Shown: positions 36,205-45,665, counted from the stretch's first letter. The stretch is DNA of 64,000 bases from Vibrio kanaloae (GCF_024347535.1 NZ_AP025497.1:1488001-1552000); one strand, 5' to 3'. Numbers and translations are program-made. The notes: generated from the sequence alone by a model not told the origin.

Positions 36205-36598
36205 TGCAAAGGGCAGAAAAGCGTTGATGGTCTAAAAGCCTTGTTCTGCGCTCTAGCTATTCACCTGTTACTTCCCAAAGATTTATCATCGAAATAGGCA
36301 TCTCGTGTAGCCCGTTTTTCGGTTAATTGGCTTTCGTATTATTCAATTCTGTCGTGTTAGTAAGGTTCATTTCTCAATATTCTTGCGCGCTGCTTCTTTG
36401 GTTTTGAAAGTTAAGTGTGAGAATTGAACATTGCATTTGTGGCTGTCGGCATCTACGAAAGTCTTCTTGGCCAAGTGCATTTTGTTGGTTGGGTTTAAAT
36501 TCTGAGCTACCCGTTTTACTTTTGGGTTTAAAGCCAGTAGTTTCATAGCTAATTCAGCACCTTGGCGCTAAACCTTTGGCTTCATCACGGTAGCAAAC
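36199..36598 (+). repeat. Family A cassette, copy 5 (cassette 24)
   Basis: Full length; carries the alternative middle block GTGTGAGAATTGAACATTGCATTTGTGG. The minus-strand frame starts ATGAAACTACTGGC and changes phase after about residue 36. Confidence 0.85.
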
Positions 36599-36720
36599 TA
36601 ACAAAGCGCTTAAGGCAGACTCGCAACGCGTGGCATTTTTAGTATGCGTTGATTTATGTGTTTAAGGTGTTATGCAGTGACTTTGTATTACGTTGCTCAC
36701 TACTTAGCTTAGCGTTATGT
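36596..36720 (+). repeat. attC24 (class G)
   Basis: R'' AACTAAC, R' GTTATGT. Confidence 0.9.
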
Positions 36721-36735
36721 ATATCGGGAGTTTAA

Positions 36736-37095
36736 ATGTTAGTTTGGGATGAAATAGATATATTGACAGTCCTAGAGGTTATTCCTGAGCAAGAGGTAGA
36801 TGGAATCTGGCATAAATACACTGTAGAAAAAGGGGGTATACAGCTTTCTATTACGGTGTATCAATATGATGGCGACGTGCGATTTGAACTTATCAATTGT
36901 CACAATCAATCTACTCTATTTTCAATGGGACTAATCGGTTGTGAGGGCGTAATCAGGAAATTGGATTCAACGGGTGAGTACCTAGAGTTTGCTCCTGCGA
37001 AAAGTTTTGGCAGTAGGTACGATGGAATATCACCAATTCCTTATGGAGTAAGGGTATCCGTGAATCCAAATATTAATATCTCACTATACGGTTGA
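36736..37095 (+). CDS. Hypothetical protein (cassette 25)
   Basis: 119 aa, no helix-rich or membrane segment; mostly beta (GIQLSITVYQYDGDVRFELI). No recognised domain. Cassette ends match over 12 bases (GTTATGTATATC), so the unit is intact. RBS GGGAG. Confidence 0.6.
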   Translation: MLVWDEIDILTVLEVIPEQEVDGIWHKYTVEKGGIQLSITVYQYDGDVRFELINCHNQSTLFSMGLIGCEGVIRKLDSTGEYLEFAPAKSFGSRYDGISPIPYGVRVSVNPNINISLYG

Positions 37096-37098
37096 TAT

Positions 37099-37223
37099 AC
37101 ATAACAAAGCGCTTAAGGCAGATTCGCAACGCGTGGCATTTTTAGTATGCGTTGATTTATGTGTTTAAGGTGTTATGCGGTGGCTTCGTATTGCGTTGCT
37201 CACTACTTAGCTTAGCGTTATAT
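37099..37223 (+). repeat. attC25 (class G)
   Basis: R'' ACATAAC, R' GTTATAT. Confidence 0.9.
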
Positions 37224-37249
37224 GTTTTCATCAATTTAGGAGTAATTTA

Positions 37250-37666
37250 ATGTCTTACGCAGAGATTAGCTGTCTATGTGGTTCTGTAAAAATCACAGCA
37301 GAAAGCATCAACCCTAACTTCACAGTTTGTCATTGTCAGTCATGTCGAACTTGGGGTGGTGCACCATTTTTCGCAGTTAAATGTGGAACTCAAGTGAAAA
37401 TCGAGGGTGAGAACAACGTTAAAATGTACAAGTCATCCTCTTGGGCTTCTCGTGGTTTCTGCACGGAGTGTGGAACTCATTTGTTTTACAAGTTCAAAGA
37501 AACAGGTGAATACAACATGCCAGTAGGCTTATTTCCAAACTTAGAAGGTTTGAAAATGGACATGCAATACTTTAGCGACATGCGCCCGAGCTATTACTGC
37601 TTTGCCAACGAGACTAAGGAAATGACTACAGAAGAAATCATGGCTTACTTTGCGGATAAGGTGTAA
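37250..37666 (+). CDS. GFA-family zinc protein (cassette 26)
   Basis: 138 aa. Zinc ligands in CLCGSVK, TVCHCQSCRTW and GFCTECGTHLFY, in the same order as the gene at 2895; also shared are SSxWAxRGFC and MPVGL/LPVGL. The two are clear paralogues, one in the live array and one beside a decayed attC. RBS TTAGGAG. Confidence 0.8.
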   Translation: MSYAEISCLCGSVKITAESINPNFTVCHCQSCRTWGGAPFFAVKCGTQVKIEGENNVKMYKSSSWASRGFCTECGTHLFYKFKETGEYNMPVGLFPNLEGLKMDMQYFSDMRPSYYCFANETKEMTTEEIMAYFADKV

Positions 37667-37672
37667 CCAAAC

Positions 37673-37797
37673 ATATAACAAAGCGCTTAAGACAGATTCG
37701 CAACGCGTGGCATTTTTAGTATGCGTTGATTTATGTGTTTAAGGTGTTATGCGGTGGCTTCGTATTGCGTTGCTCACTACTTAGCTTAGCGTTAGTT
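37673..37797 (+). repeat. attC26 (class G)
   Basis: R'' ATATAAC, R' GTTAGTT. Confidence 0.9.
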
Positions 37798-38191
37798 TGC
37801 AAAGGGCAGAAAAGCGTTTGTGGTCTAAAAGCTTTGTTCTACGCTCTAGCTATTCACCTGTTATTCCCCAAAGACTTTTCATCGAAATAGGCATCTCGCG
37901 TAGCCCGTTTTTCGGTTAATTGGCTTTCGTGTTATTCAATTCTTTCGTGTTAGTAAGGTTCATTTCTCAATGTTCTTGCGCGCTGCTTCTTTGGCTTTGA
38001 AAGTTAAGTGTGAACATTGAGAATTGCATGTGTGGCTGTCGGCATCTACGAAAGTCTTCTTAGCCAAGTGCGTTTTGTTGGTTGGGTTTAAATTCTGAGC
38101 TGCCCGTTTTACTTTTGGGTTTAAAGCCAGTAGTTTCATAGCTAATTCAGCATCTTGGCGCTAAACCTTTGGCTTCATCGCGGTAGCAAAC
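37792..38191 (+). repeat. Family A cassette, copy 6 (cassette 27)
   Basis: Full length, with the GTGTGAACATTGAGAATTGC middle variant. Confidence 0.85.
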
Positions 38192-38313
38192 TAACAAAGC
38201 GCTTAAGACAGACTCGCAACGCGTGGCATTTTTAGTATGCGTTGATTTTAGTGTTTAAGGTGTTATGCGGTGGCTTCGTATTGCGTTGCTCACTACTTAG
38301 CTTAGCGTTAGTT
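38189..38313 (+). repeat. attC27 (class G)
   Basis: R'' AACTAAC, R' GTTAGTT. Confidence 0.9.
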
Positions 38314-38396
38314 GCCACTCAGTTTTCAAGCAAAGGAGTAGACTGATTACTCCCAATGATTAAAATAAAATTTACTGTCAGTTGTTAGGTATAAAA

Positions 38397-39866
38397 ATGA
38401 AAAGTATAAATATACTATCTCTCGTTCAAGCGCACTCAGCACTTGAACCGACAGAATATGTCTCATACATCCAGCACTACGGAGTAGACATAAAGAATAA
38501 TGAGGTTGAAGACCTTCGGTACCTAGCATCAAATATGTACGAGGTCTTACCTTTTATTAACATATTCAATGATTTCTATGTTGGATACAAAATCCAGCAT
38601 ATCAGTAAAGAGTTTGACTTGTTGAGGTTTGGTAGTAACTACATAATCAATATAGAGTTGAAAAATATTAGTGACGAACTAAAAATCAAGAAACAGCTAA
38701 AAAGAAATAAATACTACCTAAGTCACATCAATAGAGTTGTTCATAATTTTACCTATGTCGTTCAAACCAACCAACTTTATAAGTTGGATGGAAACGAAGA
38801 ATTGGAGTTGGTGAGTTTCAACTTGTTAACTCAATTGCTGACTAACCAGAACTTATTAGCGCTTGATAACCCAGATTCGCTGTTTAACCCATCTGATTAC
38901 TTAGTTTCGCCATTTAATTCCACAGATAAATTTATTAATAACCAATACTTTCTGACTAATCAACAAGAAGATATTAAAGATCAAGTCATTAGCAAGATCA
39001 GTAATGGTTCAAGGGCGTTTATTTCTATCAATGGTGGTCCGGGGACCGGAAAAACTCTTCTGACTTACGATATTATCAAACATGCAAAAAATACTCATAA
39101 CACTCTGATTGTGCATTGTGGGCAACTGAACCACGGGCACATGAAACTAATCCAAAAGGGGTGGAATATCATCCCTATTAAGAGTTTAACAAGTTATAAT
39201 TTATCTGCTGTAGACTTGGTTGTAGTTGACGAAACTCAAAGAATATATGCAAGGCAGTTGGAGCAGTTAGTTACAGATTCAAACAGTCACAATATATCTT
39301 GTATATTCTCTTATGATAAACAACAAACTCTATCATCAAGGGAGCGTTTAGCTGATATTGAGACGAAAATAAATGGAATTAACGGTATTGTTAAGTTTAA
39401 ACTTTCAGAAAAAATTAGAACTAATAAGGAAATAGCTAGTTTTATAAAGGTTTTATTTAACAGTAGACGAACAGATGTTAAATTCAATAACTGTGGGAAT
39501 ATCGACTTTGATTACTTTACAGACTTGCCAACAGTAAAAAACTATATTCAATTAATTAGTAACGACGGTTGGGAAGTTTTAAAATTAACCCCTTCGCTAT
39601 ACGATACAGAGCATCACGAATCGTATGCTAATGCTGAAAGTAAAACCTCTCATACAGTTATCGGTCAAGAGTTTGATAATGTCGCAGTTGTGATCGATGA
39701 GTTTTTCTCTTATGACACTAATGGTATGTTGGTCTATCGTTCAAGAACATATTATGACTCAGTCAAAATGTTGTTCCAAAATATTACACGTACTCGAAAG
39801 AGACTAAAATTAGTCATAATTGCTAATAAGCAGGTCTTGAATAGGTGTCTGTCAATTTTAAAGTAA
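38397..39866 (+). CDS. DUF2075 / Schlafen-type P-loop helicase-like protein (cassette 28)
   Basis: 489 aa. Residues 1-195 are an unrecognised N-terminal domain (with NIELKNISDELKIKKQLKRNK, possibly nuclease-like: IELK). Then Walker A NGGPGTGKTLLTYDI near 214-228, Walker B LVVVDETQRI near 273, SEKIRTN and a final IGQEFDNVAVVID and FQNITRTRKRL (arginine-finger region), the order seen in DUF2075 superfamily 1 helicases. Such proteins occur in defence loci. ATG 38397 is preferred over 38382 (TTG). It is the longest gene in a cassette here. Confidence 0.7.
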   Translation: MKSINILSLVQAHSALEPTEYVSYIQHYGVDIKNNEVEDLRYLASNMYEVLPFINIFNDFYVGYKIQHISKEFDLLRFGSNYIINIELKNISDELKIKKQLKRNKYYLSHINRVVHNFTYVVQTNQLYKLDGNEELELVSFNLLTQLLTNQNLLALDNPDSLFNPSDYLVSPFNSTDKFINNQYFLTNQQEDIKDQVISKISNGSRAFISINGGPGTGKTLLTYDIIKHAKNTHNTLIVHCGQLNHGHMKLIQKGWNIIPIKSLTSYNLSAVDLVVVDETQRIYARQLEQLVTDSNSHNISCIFSYDKQQTLSSRERLADIETKINGINGIVKFKLSEKIRTNKEIASFIKVLFNSRRTDVKFNNCGNIDFDYFTDLPTVKNYIQLISNDGWEVLKLTPSLYDTEHHESYANAESKTSHTVIGQEFDNVAVVIDEFFSYDTNGMLVYRSRTYYDSVKMLFQNITRTRKRLKLVIIANKQVLNRCLSILK

Positions 39867-39877
39867 AGTGTACAGGC

Positions 39878-39974
39878 AACTAACAAAGCATTTAAGAGTG
39901 ATTCGCAACGCTTGGCAGTTTCGCTTCGCTCAAGTATAGCCAAGCGTCGCTCACACCTTAATGCGGCGTTAGTT
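39878..39974 (+). repeat. attC28 (class S)
   Basis: R'' AACTAAC, R' GTTAGTT; cassette ends match over ten bases (GTTAGTTGCC). Confidence 0.9.
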
Positions 39975-40369
39975 TGCAAAGGGCAGAAAAGCGTTTGTGG
40001 TCTAAAAGCCTTGTTCTGCGTTCTAGCTATTCACCTGTTATTTCCCAAAGACTTTTCATTGAAATAGGCATCTCGCGTAGCCCGTTTTTCGGCTAATTGG
40101 CTTCCGTGTCATTCAATGCTTCCGTGTTAGTAAGGTTCATTTCTCAATATTCTTGCACGCTGCTTCTTTGGTTTTGAAAGTTAAGCGGGAACATTGAAAG
40201 ATGGTATTTTTGGCTGTCGGCATCTACGAAAGTCTTCTTAGCCAAGTGCGTTTTGTTGGTTGAGTTTAAATTCTGAGCTGTCCGTTTTACTTTTGGGTTT
40301 AAAGCCAGTAGTTTCATGGCTAATTCAGCACCTTGGCGCTAAACCTTTGGCTTCACCACGGTAGCAAAC
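39969..40369 (+). repeat. Family A cassette, copy 7 (cassette 29)
   Basis: Full length, with AAGATGGTATTTTTGG middle variant. Confidence 0.85.
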
Positions 40370-40491
40370 TAACAAAGCGCTTAAGGCAGACTCGCAACGC
40401 GTGGCATTTTTAGTATGCGTTGATTTATGTGTTTAAGGTGCTGTGCGGTGACTTCGTATTACGTTGCTCACTACTTAGCTTAGCGTTAGGA
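40367..40491 (+). repeat. attC29 (class G)
   Basis: R'' AACTAAC, R' GTTAGGA. Confidence 0.9.
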
Positions 40492-40514
40492 CTCACTATG
40501 ACAACGAGAGATAT

Positions 40515-41369
40515 ATGATTAATAAACTAGTTAAGGCTATTCGGGCTTCATGTAACTTCTCTATTGATGGGGAAGTTGAACTGTTCAGAAAGACTGCAAT
40601 TGAGCTTACCAATCACTTGCCAGCTATATTTATTGATGAAACCCACGGTGGCAATGTATGTAATGTGGAGTTTGACTCAATTAAAAATACGATTGAGACG
40701 TGTGAGATTTCCGATCTATTGATTGTGGTTGTTGACAATAAAAGAAAGTGTGCAAGAGCTACATTTTGGCAGGCTAAACAAGAGAAGAAGTCAAAGTGGG
40801 TTTCTCAATACGCAGGCAACACAGACGGGTCATTTGACTTTAAAGCTCAGTTTAACCAGTGGGAGTTGTTGAGCTATCGACCAGAAGTCCGCCCTACACC
40901 AAATTTCTCACCACCTAAAGACATCTTAGCTAGTCCATTTTCACCTTCTATTGGTTCATTTGGCGTTTTTTATGAAAAAAACAACCTACTTGAACTTAAC
41001 TATAGTGTTGCAGAGATGGTTTCTTCAACGTCATTTAATCCAGCAAGTTCAAGGTTTACTATCAATGAGAAATTAAGCCAATATTTTGCTTGGGAAAATG
41101 AAGTGCTAGTTCGAAAAGACCTAGAGTCATTTTTAACAGCTTTGATTAACTTTCAGATCGGTTCTTTGATCATACCACAGCATAGTTCACATCAATGGTT
41201 AATCAGTTATGTTCAAAAGCAAATGAGTAGTTCGAAAAATATTCGTTACTCGAATTCAGCATTTAATCCCAACTTAGCTTTATTTAAAGGTGTACCTAAA
41301 GTTGATATCGACGATTCAAATGGTGGACTATCAATATTGGTAATTGATGTGACCGAGCTTGAGTCCTAA
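40515..41369 (+). CDS. Hypothetical protein, nuclease-like N-terminus possible (cassette 30)
   Basis: 284 aa. Residues 45-95 (GNVCNVEFDSIKNTIETCEISDLLIVVVDNK...ATFWQAKQEKK) place an E.SDLL strand before a Q-A-K strand, which could be a degenerate PD-(D/E)xK fold as in some restriction proteins; the rest is unrecognised. Function not assigned. GAGAG precedes the ATG. Confidence 0.5.
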   Translation: MINKLVKAIRASCNFSIDGEVELFRKTAIELTNHLPAIFIDETHGGNVCNVEFDSIKNTIETCEISDLLIVVVDNKRKCARATFWQAKQEKKSKWVSQYAGNTDGSFDFKAQFNQWELLSYRPEVRPTPNFSPPKDILASPFSPSIGSFGVFYEKNNLLELNYSVAEMVSSTSFNPASSRFTINEKLSQYFAWENEVLVRKDLESFLTALINFQIGSLIIPQHSSHQWLISYVQKQMSSSKNIRYSNSAFNPNLALFKGVPKVDIDDSNGGLSILVIDVTELES

Positions 41370-41489
41370 CAAACTGCTCAAGAGGGATTCGCAACGCGTG
41401 GCATTTTTACTGTGCGTTGAATTTAGTGATTAAGGTGGTTTGCGGCGGCTTCGGTATTGCGTTGCTCACCCCTTAGCAGGGCGTTAAAT
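41364..41489 (+). repeat. attC30 (class T)
   Basis: R'' TCCTAAC, R' GTTAAAT. Confidence 0.9.
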
Positions 41490-41503
41490 TAATTCGAGGG
41501 AAT

Positions 41504-42028
41504 ATGACAAAACTAGAAGTCTTTGCGACCATATTGGCAGTGATCGCTTTATTGGTATCGATGGCTCTTAAATACTTTAGTTGGGGTCTATTGATATCAC
41601 TTTGCGTGTTTATCTACGCATTTTACAAGTTACTTGAATCAAATCTTAATCGCCTAGAAAAAGGTATAGCTCTCATCTTGTTTGGAATATTTTGGAGTGA
41701 GTTTTTTATAAAAATCATGTTTTATGACAAGCCATATGCTGCGGAATACTCTCAAGACATTTTAGATAAATTGCTAATATTCAAGAATTTGGCTATCTAT
41801 GCGTGTGCTGGGGCGGGTGGTAGTATTATTGCGAACCACTCAGAGCAGTTTTCAAAGGAGAAGGGAGAGGTTATTTGCTCATGTAAAGGTAATCAATCTT
41901 CTCTTGAAACACTAATAGAGTCACTAGATGCTAATAATAAAAAACTATTAAAATACACTAAAATATTAACACTTTGTCTAATCGCGCTCGTTATCGCATT
42001 TGGGTATTTTTACGCAAAATTAATTTAA
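41504..42028 (+). CDS. Integral membrane protein (cassette 31)
   Basis: 174 aa with four hydrophobic helices: residues 5-24 (VFATILAVIALLVSMALKYF), 28-46, 54-72 and a C-terminal ILTLCLIALVIAFGYFYA. The region between helices 3 and 4 is soluble with SSLETLIESLDANNKKLLKY. Not recognised. RBS GAGGGAA. Confidence 0.65.
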   Translation: MTKLEVFATILAVIALLVSMALKYFSWGLLISLCVFIYAFYKLLESNLNRLEKGIALILFGIFWSEFFIKIMFYDKPYAAEYSQDILDKLLIFKNLAIYACAGAGGSIIANHSEQFSKEKGEVICSCKGNQSSLETLIESLDANNKKLLKYTKILTLCLIALVIAFGYFYAKLI

Positions 42029-42150
42029 CAAGGCGTTTAAGGCGGATTCCCAACGCTCGGCATTTTCAGTTTGATTCAGCTTAAGTGATTACGGCACAAT
42101 GGGTTAAGTGTGGTGGTCTGCGTTGCTCACCACTTAACGCGGCGTTAGGT
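42023..42150 (+). repeat. attC31 (class L)
   Basis: R'' ATTTAAC, R' GTTAGGT; cassette ends match over 12 bases (GTTAAATTAATT). Confidence 0.9.
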
Positions 42151-42575
42151 TGCAAAGGGCAGAAAAGCGTTTGTGGTCTAAAAGTCTTGATCTACGTTCT
42201 AGCTATTCACCTGTTCGTTTTTCAACCTCACGAACTTTCCGGTGGCACTGTATGGGAAACGTTTGTGGTTGGGTTGTCACTTACTGGTTCTAACATTGTT
42301 GCTAGTTCTTTGGTGCGTTTTCTTTTTCTTGGAAGCTAATTTGTTAACAAATGGTTTGATCACACTTGGTTGTCAGGTTGGTCGAACGAATCCTTTGTCA
42401 GTTAAAGTGCTTCAAACCGTGGTTGTTTGTGGTATGTCGCTTCTTCGCCAAGTGCGTTTTTTTGGTTGGGTTTAAATTCTGAACCGTCCGTTTTACTTTT
42501 GCGTTTAAAGCCAGTAGTTTTGTAGCTAATTCAGTACCTTGGCGCTAAACCTCTGGCTTCATCGCGGTGGCAAAC
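42145..42575 (+). repeat. Family A cassette, copy 8, recombinant (cassette 32)
   Basis: First ~70 bases and last ~150 bases are family A; about 200 bases in between (from CTGTTCGTTTTTCAACC to TGTGGTATGTCGC) are replaced by unrelated sequence. Its start is GTTAGGTTGC whereas its end predicts GTTAGTTTGC. Confidence 0.8.
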
Positions 42576-42698
42576 TAACAAAGCGCTTAAGGCGGACTAA
42601 CAAACGCTCGGCATTTTTGGTTCGGTTTAGTTTTGTGATAAAGGTGCTCAAATTGGGTTAGGTGGCAGGTTTGTTAGCCACTTAGCTTAGCGTTAGTT
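42573..42698 (+). repeat. attC32 (class G2)
   Basis: R'' AACTAAC, R' GTTAGTT. Confidence 0.9.
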
Positions 42699-43092
42699 TG
42701 CAAAGGGCAGAAAAGCGTTGATGGTCTAAAAGCCTTGTTCTACGTTCTAGCTATACACCTGTTATTTCCCAAAGACTCTTCATCGAAATAGGCATCTCGC
42801 GTAGCCAGTTTTTCGGTTAATTGGCTTTCGTGTCATTCAATCCTTTCGTGTTAGTAAGGTTCATTTTTCCATGTTCTTGCGTGCTGCTTCTTTGGTTTTG
42901 AAAGTTAAGTGTGAACATTGAGAATTGCATTTGTGGTTGTCGGTATCTACGAAAGTCTTCTTAGCCAAGTTTGTTTTGTTGGTTGAGTTTAAATTCTGAG
43001 CTGTCCGTTTTACTTTTGTATTCAAAGCCAGTAGTTTCATAGCTAATTCAGCACCTTGGCGCTAATCCTTTGGCTTCATCGCGGTGGCAAAC
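42693..43092 (+). repeat. Family A cassette, copy 9 (cassette 33)
   Basis: Full length, directly follows copy 8, so two family A cassettes are in tandem. Confidence 0.85.
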
Positions 43093-43206
43093 TAACAAAG
43101 CGCTTAAGACGGACTAACAAACGTTCGGCATTTTTGGTTCGGTTTCGTTGCGCGTTTAAGGTGTTCAAATTGAGTTGGGTGGCAGGTTTGTTAGCCACTT
43201 AGCTTA
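43090..43206 (+). repeat. attC33 (class G2), right core site deleted
   Basis: The left arm and stems are normal but the end reads GCCACTTAGCTTACAAAGG. The next cassette predicts its own start as GTTAGCTTAC, so about 11 bases between TTAGC repeats were lost, including the GTT cleavage site. Confidence 0.85.
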
Positions 43207-43219
43207 CAAAGGGGTATCA

Positions 43220-43771
43220 ATGAAACCTGAAATAATAGAAGAGCATACTGGCTTAGTGAAATTCTATGACCAATGTGATTGGGCGTGGCAAATACACATT
43301 TTGATGAAAACGTATTGTAATACCGAAGAGCTTATTGGATGGTGTTCACTAGACACATACTTTGGTGTCATTTTAAAAGAATATGCAGTACTTCAAATTG
43401 CGAAACTACATGACAACGCTGAGACTAGAAGTAACAAAAATCATTCATTACTTTTTTATTGCAAAAAGTACGGCATCGAACGTGAGTCGATTGTGCAAGA
43501 CTTCTTAAGTGACTTTGAACCATTCTATAAAGGAATGCAGAAAGCGAGAAATAAAATAATTGCTCACTGCGATTTAAAGCAAATTCAAAATGACAACATC
43601 ATAGGTGGTTATACTCCGGGGACTGACTTAGAGTATTTTCGTCGTCTGCATGAAATCATACAAAGGTTGTATCACGCAGCAGGGATTGGCGCTCCCCCTG
43701 AGTGGTCTGAAATGATACATAGAGAGTCGGATGAGCTTGTAAATACGCTCAGTAAGCTAACAAAGCGTTAA
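43220..43771 (+). CDS. AbiU2-like HEPN protein (cassette 34)
   Basis: 183 aa from ATG 43220 (AAAGGGG upstream). QKARNKIIAHCDLKQ near residues 116-130 holds an R-N-x4-H HEPN motif, and the surrounding helices (VILKEYAVLQIAKLHDNAETRSNKNHSLL) match the AbiU2 C-terminal HEPN domain known from an abortive-infection protein. Because the preceding attC has lost its core site, this gene and family A copy 9 now form one fused cassette. Confidence 0.7.
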   Translation: MKPEIIEEHTGLVKFYDQCDWAWQIHILMKTYCNTEELIGWCSLDTYFGVILKEYAVLQIAKLHDNAETRSNKNHSLLFYCKKYGIERESIVQDFLSDFEPFYKGMQKARNKIIAHCDLKQIQNDNIIGGYTPGTDLEYFRRLHEIIQRLYHAAGIGAPPEWSEMIHRESDELVNTLSKLTKR

Positions 43772-43881
43772 AGAGGGATTTGGCACGCGTGGCATTTTTA
43801 TTATGCGTTGGGTTCAGTGTTTATGGTGCATTGCAGAGGCTTGTGTATTACGTGCCTGCACCCCTTAACGCGGCGTTAGTT
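43755..43881 (+). repeat. attC34 (class K)
   Basis: R'' AGCTAAC, R' GTTAGTT. The HEPN gene's stop codon lies inside its left arm. Confidence 0.9.
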
Positions 43882-44275
43882 TGCAAAGGGCAGAAAGCGT
43901 TTGTGGTCTAAAAGCCTTGTTCTGCGTTCTAGCTATTCACCTGTTACTTCCCAAAGACTTTTCATCGAAATAGGCATCTCGCGTAGCCAGTTTTTCGGTT
44001 AATTGGTTTCCGTGTCATTCAACTCTTTCGTGTTAGTAAGGTTCATTTTTCAATGTTCTTGCGCGCTGCTTCTTTGGTTTTGAAAGTTAAGTGTGAGCAT
44101 TGAAAGATGGTATTTGTGGCTGTCGGCATCTACGAAAGTCTTCTTAGCCAAGTGCGTTTTGTTGGTTGGGTTTAAATTCTGAGCGGCCCGTTTTACTTTT
44201 ACGTTTAAAGCCAGTAGTTTTGTAGCCAATTCAGCACCTTGGCGCTAAGCCTTTGGCTTCATCGCGGTGGCAAAC
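43876..44275 (+). repeat. Family A cassette, copy 10 (cassette 35)
   Basis: Full length, with a hybrid middle (GTGTGAGCATTGAAAGATGG) joining both middle variants. Confidence 0.85.
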
Positions 44276-44397
44276 TAACAAAGCGCTTAAGGCAGACTCG
44301 CAACGCGTGGCATTTTTAGTATGCGTTGATTTATGTGTTTAAGGTGCTGTGCGGTGACTTCGTATTACGTTGCTCACTACTTAGCTTAGCGTTAAGT
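44273..44397 (+). repeat. attC35 (class G)
   Basis: R'' AACTAAC, R' GTTAAGT. Confidence 0.9.
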
Positions 44398-44417
44398 TTA
44401 TAAGAGGAAATTTAATA

Positions 44418-44756
44418 ATGGCACGAGATTTTGAACTGAAGTTTGTAGATCGAGAATTAGCAAACGAGTTAAGAAACTTGAAAATTGATGACCTTCAAGT
44501 TGGTCAAAGAATCAACTTTACCGACTGTGCAGACCCGGAGGTAATGGCTACATCAAATCAAGTGCTAACCTTTATTGTTACTTCAGGCAGTTCTGTCGCT
44601 TTGAGTCTGTTTTCTGCTTGGCTCTATGACAAGCTTAAGGGTAAAAAATCGAACGATAGTATTAAGATTAACGGTATAGAAGTATCCGGAAACAGCAATA
44701 ACCTCAAAATAGAAATTCATAACCACATCAATGGTGCCGAACAGGCTGAAAAATAA
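44418..44756 (+). CDS. Small membrane-associated protein (cassette 36)
   Basis: 112 aa with one hydrophobic helix near residues 50-70 (VLTFIVTSGSSVALSLFSAWLYD) and a C-terminal strand-rich part (IKINGIEVSGNSNNLKIEIHN). Not recognised. RBS GAGGAAA. Confidence 0.6.
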   Translation: MARDFELKFVDRELANELRNLKIDDLQVGQRINFTDCADPEVMATSNQVLTFIVTSGSSVALSLFSAWLYDKLKGKKSNDSIKINGIEVSGNSNNLKIEIHNHINGAEQAEK

Positions 44757-44884
44757 ACTTAACAAAGCGTTTAAGACGGATTCCCAACGCTTGGCATTTT
44801 TGGTTTGCTTCAGCTTAAGTGTTTACGGCACAATACTTTAAGTGTGGTGGTCTGCGTTGCTCACCACTTAACGCGGCGTTAGCC
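44757..44884 (+). repeat. attC36 (class L)
   Basis: R'' ACTTAAC, R' GTTAGCC. Confidence 0.9.
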
Positions 44885-44900
44885 CCCAAGGAGTAATATT

Positions 44901-45392
44901 TTGGCAATTACGGAAATACTAAGAGAGTTTAGTTCAGAGATTATTGCTTCTTGTGCGTTGGTGTTTACTGCTTGGCAGTTTTCTATTCAACGGAAGCACA
45001 ATAGGGTTTCAGTAACCCCTCATCTGTTCAGTTTTAGAGATCGCAAGCGCAATGTCGACTCAGCTACTATTACTGTTTCTCTTATGAACAATGGACTAGG
45101 GCCTGCTTTTATACACAAGTTTGAAGTGTATTTGGACGGTAAGGTATCAGATTCTGATGCAGCGGTTAAAGCGGTCTTTGGTGAGCCTGATGGTCACTTT
45201 AAGTACACAGTTCTAGGTGATGACTTTGCACTTGCTCCAGGGCAGGAAGTAGTTTTGATTACAGTCCCTTTCCCTATAGAAACTGGTTCTGATATTAAGG
45301 AAATGGAACGGGAACTTGATCGCTTGGAGGTTGTAATCACTTATAAGTCGGCATACGGAACTAAGTACGTTCTGGGCGGAAATGAGGGCTAA
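44901..45392 (+). CDS. Membrane-anchored hypothetical protein (cassette 37)
   Basis: 163 aa from TTG 44901 with AAGGAG at 44,888-44,893. N-terminal helix (EIIASCALVFTAWQFSI), then a beta-sandwich-like domain (ITVSLMNNGLGPAFIHKFEVYLDG) also seen in many membrane-tethered phage or plasmid proteins. The gene at 51,749 in the integrase element has the same layout (helix, QRK, NxGLGxAxxxxV). Function unknown. Confidence 0.65.
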   Translation: MAITEILREFSSEIIASCALVFTAWQFSIQRKHNRVSVTPHLFSFRDRKRNVDSATITVSLMNNGLGPAFIHKFEVYLDGKVSDSDAAVKAVFGEPDGHFKYTVLGDDFALAPGQEVVLITVPFPIETGSDIKEMERELDRLEVVITYKSAYGTKYVLGGNEG

Positions 45393-45502
45393 CAATCTGT
45401 TTAAGAGTGATTCGCAACGCTTGGCATTTTTGCTATGCGTTGCATTTAGTGTTTAAGGTGGTATGCGGAAGCATCGGTATTGCGTTGCTCACACCTTAAC
45501 AG
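45387..45502 (+). repeat. attC37, left part (class T, split by element)
   Basis: R'' GGCTAAC and both stems are present up to CACCTTAACAG (45,492-45,502); then the integrase element begins. The missing end GGCG-GTTATGT is found at 56,559-56,568. Confidence 0.9.
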
Positions 45503-45634
45503 TGCGATTCGGTAATGTAACGCAATGAACGGCTATGAACTAAAATGATAAATTAACCGAATAAATACAGTAAGATAGCTATGATTGGTTGGTTCATGGT
45601 TGTTCTCTATAATGCCTCAAGTTGCAATTTTTCT

Positions 45635-45651
45635 GCTACATATTTGCTACA
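45635..45651 (+). repeat. Candidate integrase arm-type site, left
   Basis: GCTACATATTTGCTACA, just before the integrase start codon; differs in one base from the right-end copy. Overlap with the int promoter region could give autoregulation. Confidence 0.6.
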
Positions 45652-45665
45652 CTAAGGATTGTGTC

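Noticed and set aside
29824..40000. Recurrent minus-strand ORFs with RRLAILERSETAKRCESLLNALL
   Set aside because: They are translations of the short class S attC sites (10, 14, 15, 23, 28), not genes.
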